Assembly (NCBI RefSeq): GCF_040802235.1
Contig: NC_133169.1
Span: 46,507,034-46,571,033 of the forward strand
Length of the DNA stretch: 64,000 nt
Direction: 5' to 3'
Origin: Manis javanica
Taxonomy: Eukaryota; Chordata; Mammalia; Pholidota; Manidae
Shown here: piece by piece, positions 46,931 through 59,992 of the stretch
Layout of the letters: each line of letters opens with the position of its first letter
Position numbering within the stretch: position 1 is the stretch's first letter
Made by a program: the position numbers and the translations under genes
Notes under the pieces: generated by a model
What the model was told of the DNA's origin: nothing
Databases searched by the model: none
Seen by the model: only the letters and a program-made list of their open reading frames with translations

Positions 46931-49900
46931 ATTCTTGTGGTTAATTGTACCAGGCCTAAAACTCACATTCAAAGAGAATAAGGAAAAGGCCAACAAACTT
47001 CAATTTGAGTTTGAATTTCAGCTCAGATCTTCTCCAAGTCAGTAGCAGTGAAGCATGATGTTTGTTTTTTCTCCCAGCATCGTTAACATAATTGACATAT
47101 AACTGTGTTGAAACTTAATGTGCATAGTGTTCTGTTTTCAGACGCTTATATATTGCAGAATGACTATCACCATAGCTCAGTTAAAACCTCCATCATGGCT
47201 TATATTTCCCATTTCTTTTTATGGTACAATCACTTAAGATCTACTCTCTTAGATACTTTCAGGTATACAATATAGGCTTGTTAACTAAAATCACAGTTCT
47301 GCACATGAGATTCTCACAAATTATTCATCCTCTTACTGGAAGATTTTACATTTTTGAACAAATCTCTCACTTTGCCCCATCCCCTGACCCTGGTAAACAT
47401 GACCCTTTCTTTCTATGAGTTCAGTTATTTAGATTACATTTACAAGCTATATCATGAAGTATTTGTCTTTTGTTAGAATTCTCCAGTGAAACCAACAGGT
47501 AATGGCTTTTATTTCTTGGGAAGTTTTTGATTAATGACTTAGTAAAGTAAAACATTATTGATATACTCATATTTTCTCTTTATTAACTGTTCAGTCTTGG
47601 CAAGTTCCACGTTCCTAAGAATGTATGCATTTCTTGTAGTTTATCAAATATGTTGTCATATAACTGTTCATAGTAATCTTTTGTGATCCTACGTATGGAT
47701 GTGGTATCAATTGTAAGGCTTTATAGTTTCATTTATAATGTGTTCACTCTTTTCCTTCTTCGTCTAGCTAAGGTTTCATCAATTTCATCTTTTCATAATG
47801 CCACTCTAGTTTCATTAATTGTTTTTATAATTTTTCTTGTCTCCGTTTCATTAACCATCTCAGATCTTGGTTATTTCCTATTTTCAGCTAACTTTGATCT
47901 TAGTTTGTTGGTATTTTTCTAATTCCTAGAGATGAAAAGTTAGATTATTTGACATCTTGTTTTTTTACTATAGGAATTTGTACATATAAATGTCCCTCTA
48001 AGAACAGCTTTTGCAGTGTCCCACAGATTTTGGTATGTTGTGTTTCTGTCTTCATTTCTTTTGAGATTTGTTAAATTTCTTTTAATTTCTTCATTAATCC
48101 ATTGTTGTTCATGAGTTTAAGTTCCTATAATTTAAAATCTCACAGGTATCTTGTTGATTTCCAATTTTATATCATTGGGGTTGTAAAAGCTACCTGGTAT
48201 AATTTCAACCTTCTTAAATATCCTAGACTTGTATTATGTCTTTACATGTGGTCTATCCTGGAGAATGTTCTCTGTGCACTTAAGAAAAATGCTTTTTCTA
48301 TTTCTGTGGGGTGGAATGCCATAGGAATGTTCATTAGGTCACTTGGTTTAAAATACAGTTCAAGTACAATGTTTCTTTATTGATTGCATTTATCCATTCC
48401 TGAATGTAGAATATTGAATTTCCCTAGTATCATTGTACAATTGTACTTTTCTCTCTTCACATCTGACATTATTTAAGAGACACAATCATTGGAGCATATA
48501 TATTTGTTATTGTTGTATTTCACTGGTGAATTGATGCTTTTCTCATTATATAAGCACTTGCCTTGTCTCTTGCCAACATTTTTTGGCTTTAAGTCTATTT
48601 TCTCTGACACAAGTATAGTAACCCTAGCTTTTCTTGGTTTTAAGTCACTTCGAATGTCTTTTTTTGACACCTGCCCTCTTTGTGCACATATGTCCTTAAA
48701 GCTGAAATGCATCTTTGGTAGAAAGCAGACACTTAGGTCTTGTATTTTTATCCATCCAGCCACTATGTGTCTTTCAATTGTTAAATTCAATCAATTAATA
48801 TTTCAAGTCATCATCTATATGTAAAGACTTTATAATGCCATTATACTGTTTTCTGTTTGTTTTATATTTCCATTGTTCCTTTTTCCTCTGTTTCTACTTG
48901 CTTTTCTAATATTGTAAATTTACATGGTATTGTTTGATTTCTTTCCCTTTATCATTTGAATGCACTGTAGGTTTTAGCTATGAGATTACCACCAAACTTA
49001 CATAAAATATATATAAATCTATTTCTTTCTAACAATTTAACTTTGATCACATACAAAATTTACATCATTTTATATTTTAAAAGCCACTATTTACTTCTTT
49101 TAATATTGTAATTTCATTGACAAATTATGATAGCTTTTTTTGTTACTCATGTCCTTTTACTTTTAAACTACAAGTAAATGGATAACACATCATTATATTA
49201 CATAATTAGAGGATAATACATTTATCCTTAGCAGTGTGTTGTATATATTCATAGGTCTTTCTATTACTAATTAGTGTCCTTAATTTCAGTCTGAATTCCT
49301 ACTTTCAGGCTTCCCTTTATATTAGGTCTACCAGTGATGGTCGGCTTCAGCTTTTGTTCATTTCCCAGCACTTTGAATATATCATCCCATTCTCTTCTGG
49401 CCTGTAAAGTCATTGCTACAAAACACATTGACAGCTCTATGGAGAGTCACTTATAAGAATTTTTCTCTTAATTTTTTTAAAGATTCCCTCTCCTTAATTC
49501 TTTACAGTATTATTAAAAATGAGGTGATGTGCTATCTTACAAACATGGATGTCTAAATCTCTTTCCAAGCTTGTGAAATTCTGAGCTATTATTAATGTTA
49601 ATAGACTTTCTGATCCTTTTTCCCTCTCCTTCTGGAATTCCAGCAATTTGGATATTGGATTTTTTAGATTCTGTACTAGAGATCACATGGGCTTTCTTCA
49701 CTCTGCTTCATTCTTATATCTTTGTACTCTTCTCAGTGAGTTATTATAGATTTTCTCCTTCCATTATGGAATATTTTCCTCTTTAGTCTGTTCTGCTGTT
49801 GATGTTTTCCATGGCTACTTTAATTTAATTGAATTGAATTCCTCAGCCCCAGAATATATGTTTGAATATATGTATTTGTTTTTCTGTTTTTTTGATAAGA

Positions 49901-50259
49901 GATCCTTTTAGTATTTTTTTATTTTGACATCATTAATCTACAATTACATGAGGAACATTATGTTTACTAGGCTCCCCCCTACACTAAGTAACATCCACAA
50001 ACCCCATTATAGGCACTGTCCATCAGCATAGTAAGATGCTGTAGAATCACTACTTCTCTTCTCTGTGTTGTACAGCCATCCCCATGCCCACCACCCCCCA
50101 TATTACACATGCTAACCATAATGTCCCTTTTCTTTTTCCCCGCCCTTATCTCTCCCTTCCCACCCATCCTCCTCAGTCCCTTTCCCTCTGGTAACTGTTA
50201 GTACATTCCTGGGTTCTGTGTGTCTGCTGCTGATTTGTTCCTTCCATTTTTCTTTGTTC

Positions 50260-53200
50260 TTATACTCCACATATGAGTGAAATCATTTGGTACTTGACTT
50301 TCTCGGCCTGGTTTATTTCACTGAGATTAATACCCTCAAGGTCCATACATGTTGTTGCAAATGGTAGGATTTGTTTTCTGCTTATGGCTGAATAACATTC
50401 CATTGTGTATATGTACCACTACTGATGGTACATATCCATTAATCTACTGATGGATACTTAGGTTGCTTCCACTTCTTGGGTATTGTAAATAGTGCTGTGA
50501 TAAACATAGGGGTGCACATGTCTTTTTCAAACTGGGCTGCTTCATTCTTAGGGTAAATTACTAGAAGTGGAATTCCTGGGTCAAATGGTATTTCTATTTT
50601 GAGCATTTTGAGGAATCTCCATACTGCTTTCCACAATGGTTGAACTAATTTACATTCCCACCAGCAGTGTAGGAGGGTTCCCCTTTCTCTACAACCGCAC
50701 CAACATTTGTTGTTGTTTGTCTTTTGGATGGTGGTGATCCTTACTGGTGTGAGGTGATATCTCATTGTGGTTTTAATTTGCATTTCTCTGCTGATTAGTG
50801 ATGTGGAGTATCTTTTCATGTGTCTGTTGGCCATCTAAATTTCTACTTTAGAGAACTGTCTATTAAGCTCTTCTGCCCATTTTTAATTGGATTATTTGCT
50901 TTTTGTTTGTTGAGGTGTGTGAGCTCTTTATATATTTTGGATGTCAACCCCTTATTGGATCTGTCATTTATGAATGTATTCTCCCACACTGTAGGATACT
51001 GTTTGTTCTATTGATGGTGTCCTTTGCTGTACAGAAGCTTTTCAGCTTGAGATAGTCCCACTTGTTCATTTTTGCTTTTGTTTTCCTTGCCCGGGGAGAT
51101 ATGTTCATGAAGAAGTCACTCATGTTTATGTCCAAGAGATTTTTGTCTGTGTTTTTTTAAAGAATTTTATGGTTTCATGACTTATATTCAGATCTTTGAT
51201 CCATTTCAAATTTACTTTTGTGCATGGGGTTAGACAGTTATCCAGTTTCATTCTATTACATGCAGCTGTCCAATTTTGCCAGCACCATCTGTTGAAGAGA
51301 CTGTCATTTCCCCATTGTATGTCCACGGCTCCTTTACCGAATATTAATTGACCATATATGTTTGGGTTAATGTTTGGAGTCTCTATTCTGTTCCACTGGT
51401 CTGTGGCTCTGCTCTTGTGCCAGTACCAAATTGTTTTGATCACTGTAGCTTTCTAGTAGGGCTTGAAGTTGGGGAGTGAGATCCCTCCCACTACTTTATT
51501 CTTCCTTCTCAGGATTATTTTGGCTATTCGGGGTCTTTGGTGGTTCCCTATGAATTTTAGAACTATTTCTTCCAGTTTATTGAAGAATGCTGTTAGTAGT
51601 TTGATAGGGATTGCATCGAATCTGTATATTGTTTTGGGCAGGTTGGCCATTTTGACAATATTAATTCTTCCTAGCCAAGAGCATGGGATGAGTTTCCATT
51701 TGTTAGTGACTTCTATAATTTCTCTTAAGAATGTCTTATAGTTTTCAGGGTATAGGTCTTTCACTTCCTTGGTTAGGTTTTTTCCTAGGTATTTTATTCT
51801 TTTTAATGCTATTGTGAATGGAATTGTTTTCCTGATTTCACTATTAGTTCATTGTTTGTGTATAGGACAGCCAGATTTCTGTGTGTTAATTTTGTATCCT
51901 GCAACTTTGCTGAATTCTGATGAGTTCTAGTAGTTTTGGATTAGAGTCTTTATGGTGTTTTATGTACAATATCATGTCATCTGCAAATAGTGACAGTTTA
52001 ACTTCTTCTTTACCAATCTGTATTCCTTGTATTTCTTTGTTCTGTCTAATTGCCATGGCTAGAACTTCCAGTGCGATGTTGAATAACAGTGGGGAGAGTG
52101 GGCATCCCTGTCTTGTTCCCGATCTTAGAGGAAAAGCTTTCAGCTTCTCACTGTTAAGTATGATGTTAGCTGTGGGTTTATCATTTATGGCCTTTATTAT
52201 GTTGAGGTACTTACCCTCGATGCCCCTTTTTTTGAGTTTTTATCATGAATGGATGTTGAATTTTATCAAATGCTTTTTCAGCATCTATGGAGATGATCAT
52301 GTGGTTTTGTCCTTTTTGTTGATGTGGTGGATGATGTTGATGGATTTTTGAATGTTGTACCATCCTTGCATCCTTGGGATGAATCCCACGTGGTCATGGT
52401 GTATGATCCTTTGATGTATTTTTGAATTCAGTTTGCTAATATTTTGTGAGTATTTTTGCATCTACACTCATCAGGGATAGTCATCTGTAATTTTCTTTTT
52501 GGTGGGGTCTTTGCCTGGTTTTGGTATTAGAGTGATGTTGGCTTCATAGAATGAGTTTGGGAGTATTCGCTCTTCTATTTTTTGGAAAACTTTAAGAAGA
52601 ATTGGTATTATATCTTCCCTGTATGTCAGATAAAATTCTGAGGTAAATTCATTTGGTCCAGGGGTTTCGTTCTTGGGTAGTTTTTTGTTTACTGATTCAA
52701 TTTCTTTGCTGGTAATTGGTTTGTTTAGGTTTTCTGTTTCTTCCTTGGTCAGTCATGGAAGGTTGTATTTTCCTAGGAAGTTGTCCATTTCTTTTAGGTT
52801 TTCCGGTTTGTTATCATATAGGTTTTCATAGTATTCTCTAATAATTCTTTGTATTTCTGAGGGGTCCGTCATGATTTTTCCTTTCTCGTTTCTGATTCTG
52901 TTAATGTGTTTTGATTCTCTTTTTCTCTTAATAAGTCTGTCTAGATGCTTATCTATTTTGGTTATTTTCTCAAAGAACCAGCTCTTGGTTTCATTGATTT
53001 TTGCTATTGTTTTATTCTTCTCTATTTTATTTATTTCTCCTCTGATCCTTATTATGTCCCTTCTTCTGCTGTCTTTAGGCTTCATTTGTTCTTCTTTTTC
53101 CAATTTCAGTATTTGTGACATTAGACTATTCATTTGGGGTTGTTCTTCCTTCTTTAAATATACCTGGATTGCTATATACTTTCATCTTAAGACTGCTTTC

Positions 53201-54069
53201 ATTGCATTCCACAGAAGTTGGGGCTTTGTGTTGTTGTTGTCATTTGTTTCCATATATTGCTTGATCTCTATTTTAATTTGTTAATTGATACATTGACTGT
53301 TTAGGCACATGTTATTATGCCTCCATGTTTTTGTGAGCCTTTTAGCTTTCTTTGTACAATTTATTTCTAGTTTTATACATTTGCGGTCTGAAAATTTGGT
53401 TGGTAGAATTTCAATCTTTTTAAATTCACTAAGGCTCTTTTTGAGCCCCTGTATGTGGTCTATTCTGGAGAATGTTCCATGTGTACTTGAGAAGAATGTG
53501 TATGCAGTTTCTTTTGGATGTAGAGTTCCATAGATGTCTATTAGGTCCATCTATTCTAGTGTGTTGTTCAGTGCCTCTGTGTCCTTACTTATTTTCTGTC
53601 TGGTGAATCTATCCTTTGGAGTGAGTGGTGTGTTGAAGTCTCCTAAAATGAATGCATTGCATTCTATTTCCTCCTTTAATTCTGTTAGTATTTGTTTCAC
53701 ACATGCTGGTACTCCTGTGTTGGGTCATATATATATTTATAACGATTATATCCTCTTGTTGGACTGACCCTCTTATCATTATGTAATGTCCTTCTTTATC
53801 TCTTGTTACTTTCTTTGTTTTGAAGTCTATTTTGTCTGATACTAGTATGGCAACACCTGCTTTTTTTCCTTGTTGTTTGAATAAAATATCTTTTCCCATC
53901 CCTTTCTTTTTAGTCTGTGCATGTCTCTGGCTTTGAGGTGAGTCTCTTGTAGGCAGAATATGGATGGGTCTTGCTTTTTTATTCATTCTATTACTTTGTG
54001 TCTTTTGATTGGTGCATTCAGTCCATTTACATTTAGGGTTATTATTGAAAGGTATGTACTAATTGCCAT
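50260..54069 (-). pseudogene. L1-D ORF2, broken
   Basis: Start by homology at ATG 54,069 (MAISTYLS position); the codons upstream, present in L1-B and L1-E, are partly deleted here. Stop TAA at 50,262-50,260. Endonuclease pieces lie in 53,280-53,990 (SDRKCIKLEIN in place of SDHKGIKLEIN, so the active-site His is replaced by Arg). RT pieces lie in 51,450-53,130 and the C-terminal Cys motif [18 protein letters not shown] is at about 50,690. More than ten frame interruptions; longest open stretch 131 codons. Confidence 0.94.
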
Positions 54070-54378
54070 TGCAGGTTTTGTGGTTACCAAAGGTTCAAGG
54101 TTAGCTTCTTTATTATTTTCCTATATAACTTAACTCACTTATTAAGCTATTATAAACACAGTCTGATGATTCTTTACTTATCCTCCTTCTTCTTTCTCCT
54201 CCTCCATTCTTTATATGTTGTGTGTTTTATTCTGTGCTCTTTTGTGTTTTCTTTGACCGCTTTTGTGGGTAGTTGATTTTATTTTTTGCCTTTAGTTAGT
54301 ATTTGGTTGGTCTGCTTTTTTTGCTGTGATTTTATTTTCTCTGGTGTCATCTATTTAGCCTTTTAGGAGTGCTCCCAT

Positions 54379-55214
54379 CTAGAGCAGTCCCTCTAACGTA
54401 CCCTGTATAGGTGGTTTGTGGGAAGCAAATTCCTCAACTTTTGCTTGTCTGGGAATTGTTTAATCCCTCCTTCATATTTAAGTTATAATCGTGCTGGATA
54501 TAGTATTCTATGTTCAAGGCCCTTCTGTTTCATTGCGTTAAATATATCATGCCATTCCCTTCTGGCCTGTAAGGTTTCTGTTGAGAAGTCTGATGATAGC
54601 CTGGTGAGTTTTCCTTTGTAGGTGACCTTTTTCTTCTCTTTAGCTGTCTTTAAAATTCTGTCCTTGTCCTTGATCTTTGACACTTTAATTATTATGTGTC
54701 TTGGTGTTGTCCTCTTTGGGTCACTTCTGTTTGTGGTTCTGTGTATTCCTGTGGTCTAAGTAACTATTTCCTCCCCCCATTTGGGGAAGTTTTCAGCAAT
54801 TATTTCTTAAACTGCACTTTCTATCCCTTTTTTTCTCTCTTCTTCTTCTGGTACCCCTATAATGTGGATATTGCTCCTTTTGGATTAGACACTCAGTTCT
54901 CTTAATGTTTCAATCCTGGAGATGCTTCTCTCTCTGCATCAGCTTCTATGCATTCCTGTTCTCTGGTTTCTAATCCATCAATGTCCTCTTGTAACTTATC
55001 CATTCTACTTATAAATCCTTCCAGAGATTGTTTTATTTCTGTATTCTCCCTCCTTAGCTCTTGCATATTTCTCTGTAAGTCCATCAGCATGGTTATGACC
55101 TTATTTTTTAAATTCTTTTTCAGGTAAATTGGTTAGGTCTACCTCCCCAGATTCCTTTTCATGGGAGACTGTCTGGGCTTGTCTGGTCTGCTTCAAATTC
55201 TTCTGCCTTTTCAT
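54379..55214 (-). pseudogene. L1-D ORF1, broken
   Basis: ATG 55,214 to the conserved TAG at 54,381-54,379. The coiled coil (MLMDLQRNMQELRREN within 54,902-55,090) and the C-terminal domain (KGKLTRLSSDFSTETLQARR within 54,483-54,683) are recognisable in different frames, so the protein cannot be made. Confidence 0.9.
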
Positions 55215-57239
55215 GGCGATAGAGATAGTCATGGGTAGTTGGCATGTGTCAGCTGGGAGAACGTCCCTTCTTGCTGTCTCCTGGGAGAGCAGTGACCTCT
55301 AGTGGCTTGTGCTGGGCAGCTGCATGCATATGGGGTCTCTTGATTCTTGCCTGGCTGCTGTGAAGGAAGCTCCGTGCACTGTTGCTGTGGGCTCCTCTAA
55401 GGCGACGTTGCACCAGAGTGGGAACAGGCGGGAGGCTGTTTATCTCTGTGAGGGGCCTCGGAGCTGCACTGCTACCCAGGGGGTTAGGTCACTCGGAGTT
55501 CCCCAGGTTCCCTGCTGCTGAGCTGGTTGTGCCAGGACACATCCGTCCAGCTGTGGGGTCCCTGTCCCTTTAAGACTTTCAAAGGGCACTCGCTTTTCTT
55601 TGTCCCAGGGACACAGGCTGTGGGGACTGCCTCACAGATTTTACTACCCTGTTCCCCTATTATCCAGCACCCCATGCACTGTGTGTCTGCCCTCCGCTGC
55701 GGATGGCTAGGGCTGGGTGTTTAGCAGTCCTGGGCTCCCTCTCCCTCCCCGCTCTTACTCCTCTCTTCCCGCTGGGAGCTGGTGTGAAGGACACTTGGGT
55801 ACCACCAGACCGCAGCTTGTATCTTACCCCCTTCATTAGGTGCTGGGTTCTTGCAGGTGTAGATGTAGTCTTGCTGTTTTCCTGTATCTTCTGGTCTCTC
55901 TTTTTGGAATAGTTGTATTTGTTTTATTTTCAAACATATATATGTTTTTGGGAGGAGATTTCCACTGCTCTACTCATGCTGCCATCTTGGCTCCGCCCTG
56001 ATTATATTTTATTACTTCTATCTTGTTACTAAATTTCTCATTTTGATTTAGACTTTTTCATGATGTCACTGAATTATCTTTCCATGTTTCTTCTACCTCG
56101 TTGTGTTTTCACAGCTATTTTGAATTTCTTAGCAGATAAATCATAGATCTCCATGTCTTGGGTTTGGTTACTGGAATATTTTTGTGATCTTTTCATAATG
56201 TCATGTTATTTTGATTTGTCATTTTATTTGGAGTTTTTGTTACTGTTTTTGCACAAGAAGCAGCAGTTATCTCCTCCCAAATTTATTAACTGCATTCAGG
56301 GTAGGAATACCTTTTATCACTCCTGCAATGGCTTCTGAATTTTTTATCAGCACTTACATAGGCACATATGCTTCATGCTTCTTCCTCCCTCTTGTGACAA
56401 GATTTTTAACTTTGTATGTTTTCTCTCAGTCCTAGAATGAACCAGGTGAACAGCTATAGCATCCTTTTTATTTTCTTTAGACCACACTACTGCTCAAGTT
56501 TGTGGTTTTCCCTTGCCTGAAGCCCTGTAACTATCTTCTCTCTGTGGTCCTTTTTTCCTAATAAATAATGCTCTAGCCACAACCCTCAGCCAAATACAGA
56601 GGTAGAGAGAGGTTTCATACAGTGTGCTAAGTTTGCTTGTGGGGCTGGTAGAGGTTCAGTGCATTCATTTTCCTTTTCTCATCGAAGGACTCCTGACTAA
56701 ATCTACAGTGTAATCACTGGAATGGCAACATTTTCAGACCCTGTTAGAACATTATATGTTGTTTTGTCAATCTTTACCCTCCCCCAAATATGGAGCCCAG
56801 TTAATGCACTGGAGGCTGTGAAAAGTCATGAGTCTCTCTGACAGTGTCCCAGACAGCTGGGGAACAAGTTTCTCACTAATCTAATCTCTTTTACTCTACC
56901 TGAGAAATTGTGAGCTATCTCATTACACTTAAGCTGTTCTGCCTTAGGGGATAGATGATGCTACTAAGTCATACAGTTCTTAGCATCTCCAGTGCTTCCA
57001 TATTTGTATTTTCATTATGATCCAATGTGCTGGTATTCTTCTCTGGAAATCCAGGCTTCCATGAAGGCTCTTTCATCCACAGGTGCCTGTCAAACCACCA
57101 CTGAGTAGGCGCTCCTGGACCATGGTCAGGAGGGCCCAAGTACATTTCAGTCTCCTGTGGTTTCCACTGTTGATACTGAAGCACATTTGTTTGTAAAAGG
57201 ATGCTGAATTTTTGTTTTTGGAGGGGATGGACAAAAATT

Positions 57240-59590
57240 AAGGATATCTTAAGCCACCATCATCCTGACATTCCTGCAAAATGATCATATATATAGAAAA
57301 AAATTTAAAATTTCACAAAAAAAGCATGAAAAATTGCTAGAACCAAAGTCACAGGCCATAAAAGCATGCAAAAATCATTTTTTTCTAGTCACTAGCTAAG
57401 ACTTATCTGAAAATGAAATTTATAAAATAATTCCATTTGTAATACTGTCAAAAATACATTTATTAGAGAAGAACTTATCCAGTGAGGAAAGAAATTAAAG
57501 AAGATGCCAATATATGGAGACATTTTGTGTCCATGGATTTGAAGACTTCATTTTAAGGAATCAATATTGCCTGGGATCATCTAACTATTTCATGCAATTT
57601 CTATCCAAATAAAAATGAAGTTTTTTCAGAAATAGAAAAATCCATGTGGAGTCTCAGGGAGACTGTGTATTAGGGTTATCCAGAAAAACACAACCGTTAG
57701 ATAAGACAAATAGGTCTATAGGTCAATAGATAGCTAGGAAACACCTATATTTATAAAGATATGGGTATTTATTTATTTAAGGAATTGACTCAAGCAATTT
57801 GGAGACTGAGAAGCTCTATGAGTTTCACATAGAAGCTTGAGACCCCCGAGCCTGTAGTGTAGCCTGAACTTAGACTCCAGAGAGCCCAGTGTCTGGATCC
57901 CGCACAGAGTCTGAAGGCCTGAGAATGAAGAGCACCAAGGGCAGCAAGTCGGTGCGGCCCCAGGGTCTGTGGAGAGAGAGCTGATTCTCCCTTTTGTGCA
58001 CTTTTCTTCTATTCAGACTTTCGCTAGATTGAGTGATGCGCGTCCCCTTTGGGAAGTGAGTCCTCATTACTCAGTCTGCCTATCCAAATACTAATTTCTC
58101 AGAAAAATTCTTCATAGATGCACCTAGAAGTAAAGATTCAGCAGACATCTGGGCAGCAAGTGAGCAGTCATGTGACACATGAAGTTAACTATCAAAGTCC
58201 TAGATAACTAGAACCATCTTTCAAAGAAACAGAGCTGGAGGTTTCTGTCCCTGATTTCACCTATTATAATTTACAGTAATCCAAAGAGTGTGGTGCTCAA
58301 ATAAATACAAAGGTATAGAGGAATGAGTTGGACTACAGAGTCAAGCAAACCCTCATGTATATTATGCAATTATTTTTGGCCAGGATGCTGAAGCCATTCA
58401 ATGCAGAGAGTCTCTTTAATAAATGGTTTTAAAAACTAGATATGTGCATGTGCAAGAATGAACTTGGGCACACACATCATAACATATACAAAAATTAAAG
58501 TTAGTAAGCTAAAACTATAAACCTTTTAGAAGAAAATATAGAGTATATTACATATTTGCAACATAGGAAAAAGATTTGAGAATCACATAGAAGTGGTTGA
58601 TATCCAGAATATGTAAAGAAATCTTAAAACTCAACAAAAACAATAAGAATAAAAGCATGAGAAAAGGTTCATGAGTGGATATTGGAATGGTTTCTTGGAT
58701 ATGATGTAGAAAATTCAAGCAATAGAAACAAAAATAGATTAATCACATTAAATTAATATTTAAAATAAAAACAAATACAAATGTGTGTACATCAAAGAAC
58801 ACAATCAGTAAAGTGGAAAAGAAACCTACAGAATTTGAGAAATATTTGTATATCATACCTGTGATAAGCTGTTAATATCCAGAATACATAAAATACTCTT
58901 ATAACTCAAAAACATCATCAATAACACCACCACCACAACAAAATCAGAAAATAACACATGTTGAAGATGTGGAGAAGCTGGGACTTTTGTGTACTGTTTT
59001 GGGGGATGTGAAATGTTGCAGCTACTATGGAATAAATATGGCTGTTCCTAAAACAAAAAACAGTAGAATTTCTATTTGATCTACTCACTTAAAATAAATA
59101 AAAGCAGAGACCCAAAGATATTTTCATCTACTCATCTTCTAACAACATTATTCAAAATAGCCAAAAGGTGGAGGAAATTCAAGCTAATGGATGAGGGAAT
59201 AAACAAGACATGTTATATACATATAATATGATTATTCAGCCTTAAAAAGGAAAGGGATTTTGACATATGCTATGACATTTTTGAACCTTGAGGACAGTAA
59301 ACCAGTCACAAAATAATAAATACTGTATGATTCCACTTATATGCCATATGTACAGTATTCAAATTCATGGAGAAGAAAGTAGAAGATGGTTGTTAACAGC
59401 TGGGGGAGGTGGGGCTGGGGAGTTCTTTAATATGTATAGAGTTTCATATTGTGGAAAATGTAAAGGTCCTGGTGATTTGTTCCAAACCAATGTGAATATG
59501 CTTAACACTTAATCTGCCCACTTAAACATTGTTAAGTTGGTACATTTTATGTTTTGTGTATTTCATGACTATACATAAAAATACAAACAT
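57240..59590 (+). mobile_element. Old L1 (ORF2 3' part and 3' UTR), sense, carrying an LTR
   Basis: 57,240-57,660 follows the ORF2 late-RT region (AAATGAAATTTATAAAATAATTCC, GGAGACATTTTGTGTCC). After the LTR the order resumes at about 58,200 with AATCCAAAGAGTGTGGTG-type words, then AATTGAAGC/TATATTAA-type C-terminal codons and the 3' UTR GGTTGTTAACAGCTGGGGG near 59,390, ending near 59,590 in A-rich DNA. The 3' UTR type is that of L1ME-class elements. No frame is left. Confidence 0.82.
57666..58194 (+). mobile_element. Solo LTR, MLT2-like (ERVL)
   Basis: About 530 bp starting TGTATTAGGG and ending in the family-typical AAGTTAACTATCA. The interior follows the MLT2 order (AGGAATTGACTCAAGCAATT, GTCTGAAGGCCTGAGAA, TTTTCTTCTATTCAGACTTTC, CATCTGGGCAGCAAG). 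No internal retroviral sequence is attached, so it is a solitary LTR fossil. The family is old, dating to early placental evolution. It sits inside an old L1 in the same orientation. Confidence 0.85.
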
Positions 59591-59728
59591 AAGATAATAT
59601 ATTAAAAAAATAACATAAGTGATCTTATACCAACAAAAATCATGAAGTTGAGTATTGGAATAAACTGAAGCTCAAGAGGAAAACTGTATGACCATGATGT
59701 AAAAGTGATTCAAAACAAAATCCTCAGA
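59591..59728. other. Short flank between old L1 and L1-E
   Basis: About 140 bp of AT-rich DNA with no recognised feature. Its right end is the insertion point of L1-E, whose matching target duplication would lie beyond the window. Confidence 0.5.
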
Positions 59729-59992
59729 GGGTGGAGCCAGGATGGTGGCATGAGTAGAGCAGTGGAAATCTCCCCAAAACACATAGATCTATGAAAATAT
59801 AACAAAGAAAACTCTTCCTAAAATAGAGACCAGAGGACACAGGACAATATCCAGACCACATCCACACCTGGAAGAATCCAGCGCATTGCGAAGGGGGTAA
59901 GATACAAGCCCCGGCCCAGCAGGACCCGAGCGCCCCTCCCCCCGGCTACCGGCAGGTGGAAAGAAACCGGAGTGGTTTTTTTTTTTTTTTTT

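Larger units (their letters stand above)
49914..55997 (-). mobile_element. L1-D: full-length L1, antisense, nested in an old L1
   Basis: From a T-rich tail at 49,914 to the 5' end GGGCGGAGCCAAGATGGCAG at about 55,997. Parts in element sense: 5' UTR (55,997-55,215), ORF1, spacer, ORF2, 3' UTR. It is close to L1-C in sequence. Its 5' UTR has the GCGAGTGCCCTTTGAAAGTC segment once. I could not identify a clear target-site duplication. Both ORFs are broken. The old L1 on either side runs in the same orientation and resumes in order. Confidence 0.96.
47065..57230 (-). mobile_element. Old L1, antisense, split by L1-D
   Basis: The parts are 47,065-49,913 and 55,998-57,230. In reverse the order from the right is 5' UTR (57,230-56,200, with ACCATGGTCAGGAGGGCCC), ORF1 region (about 56,200-55,998 and 49,913-49,500), then ORF2 endonuclease and linker (49,460-47,500). 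It then jumps to 3' UTR at 47,065-47,460 (AACATAATTGACATATAAC), so the RT and C-terminal parts of ORF2 are missing. Divergence is high and frames are short (up to about 110 codons, mostly antisense). L1-D interrupts it at 49,913/55,998. Confidence 0.82.
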
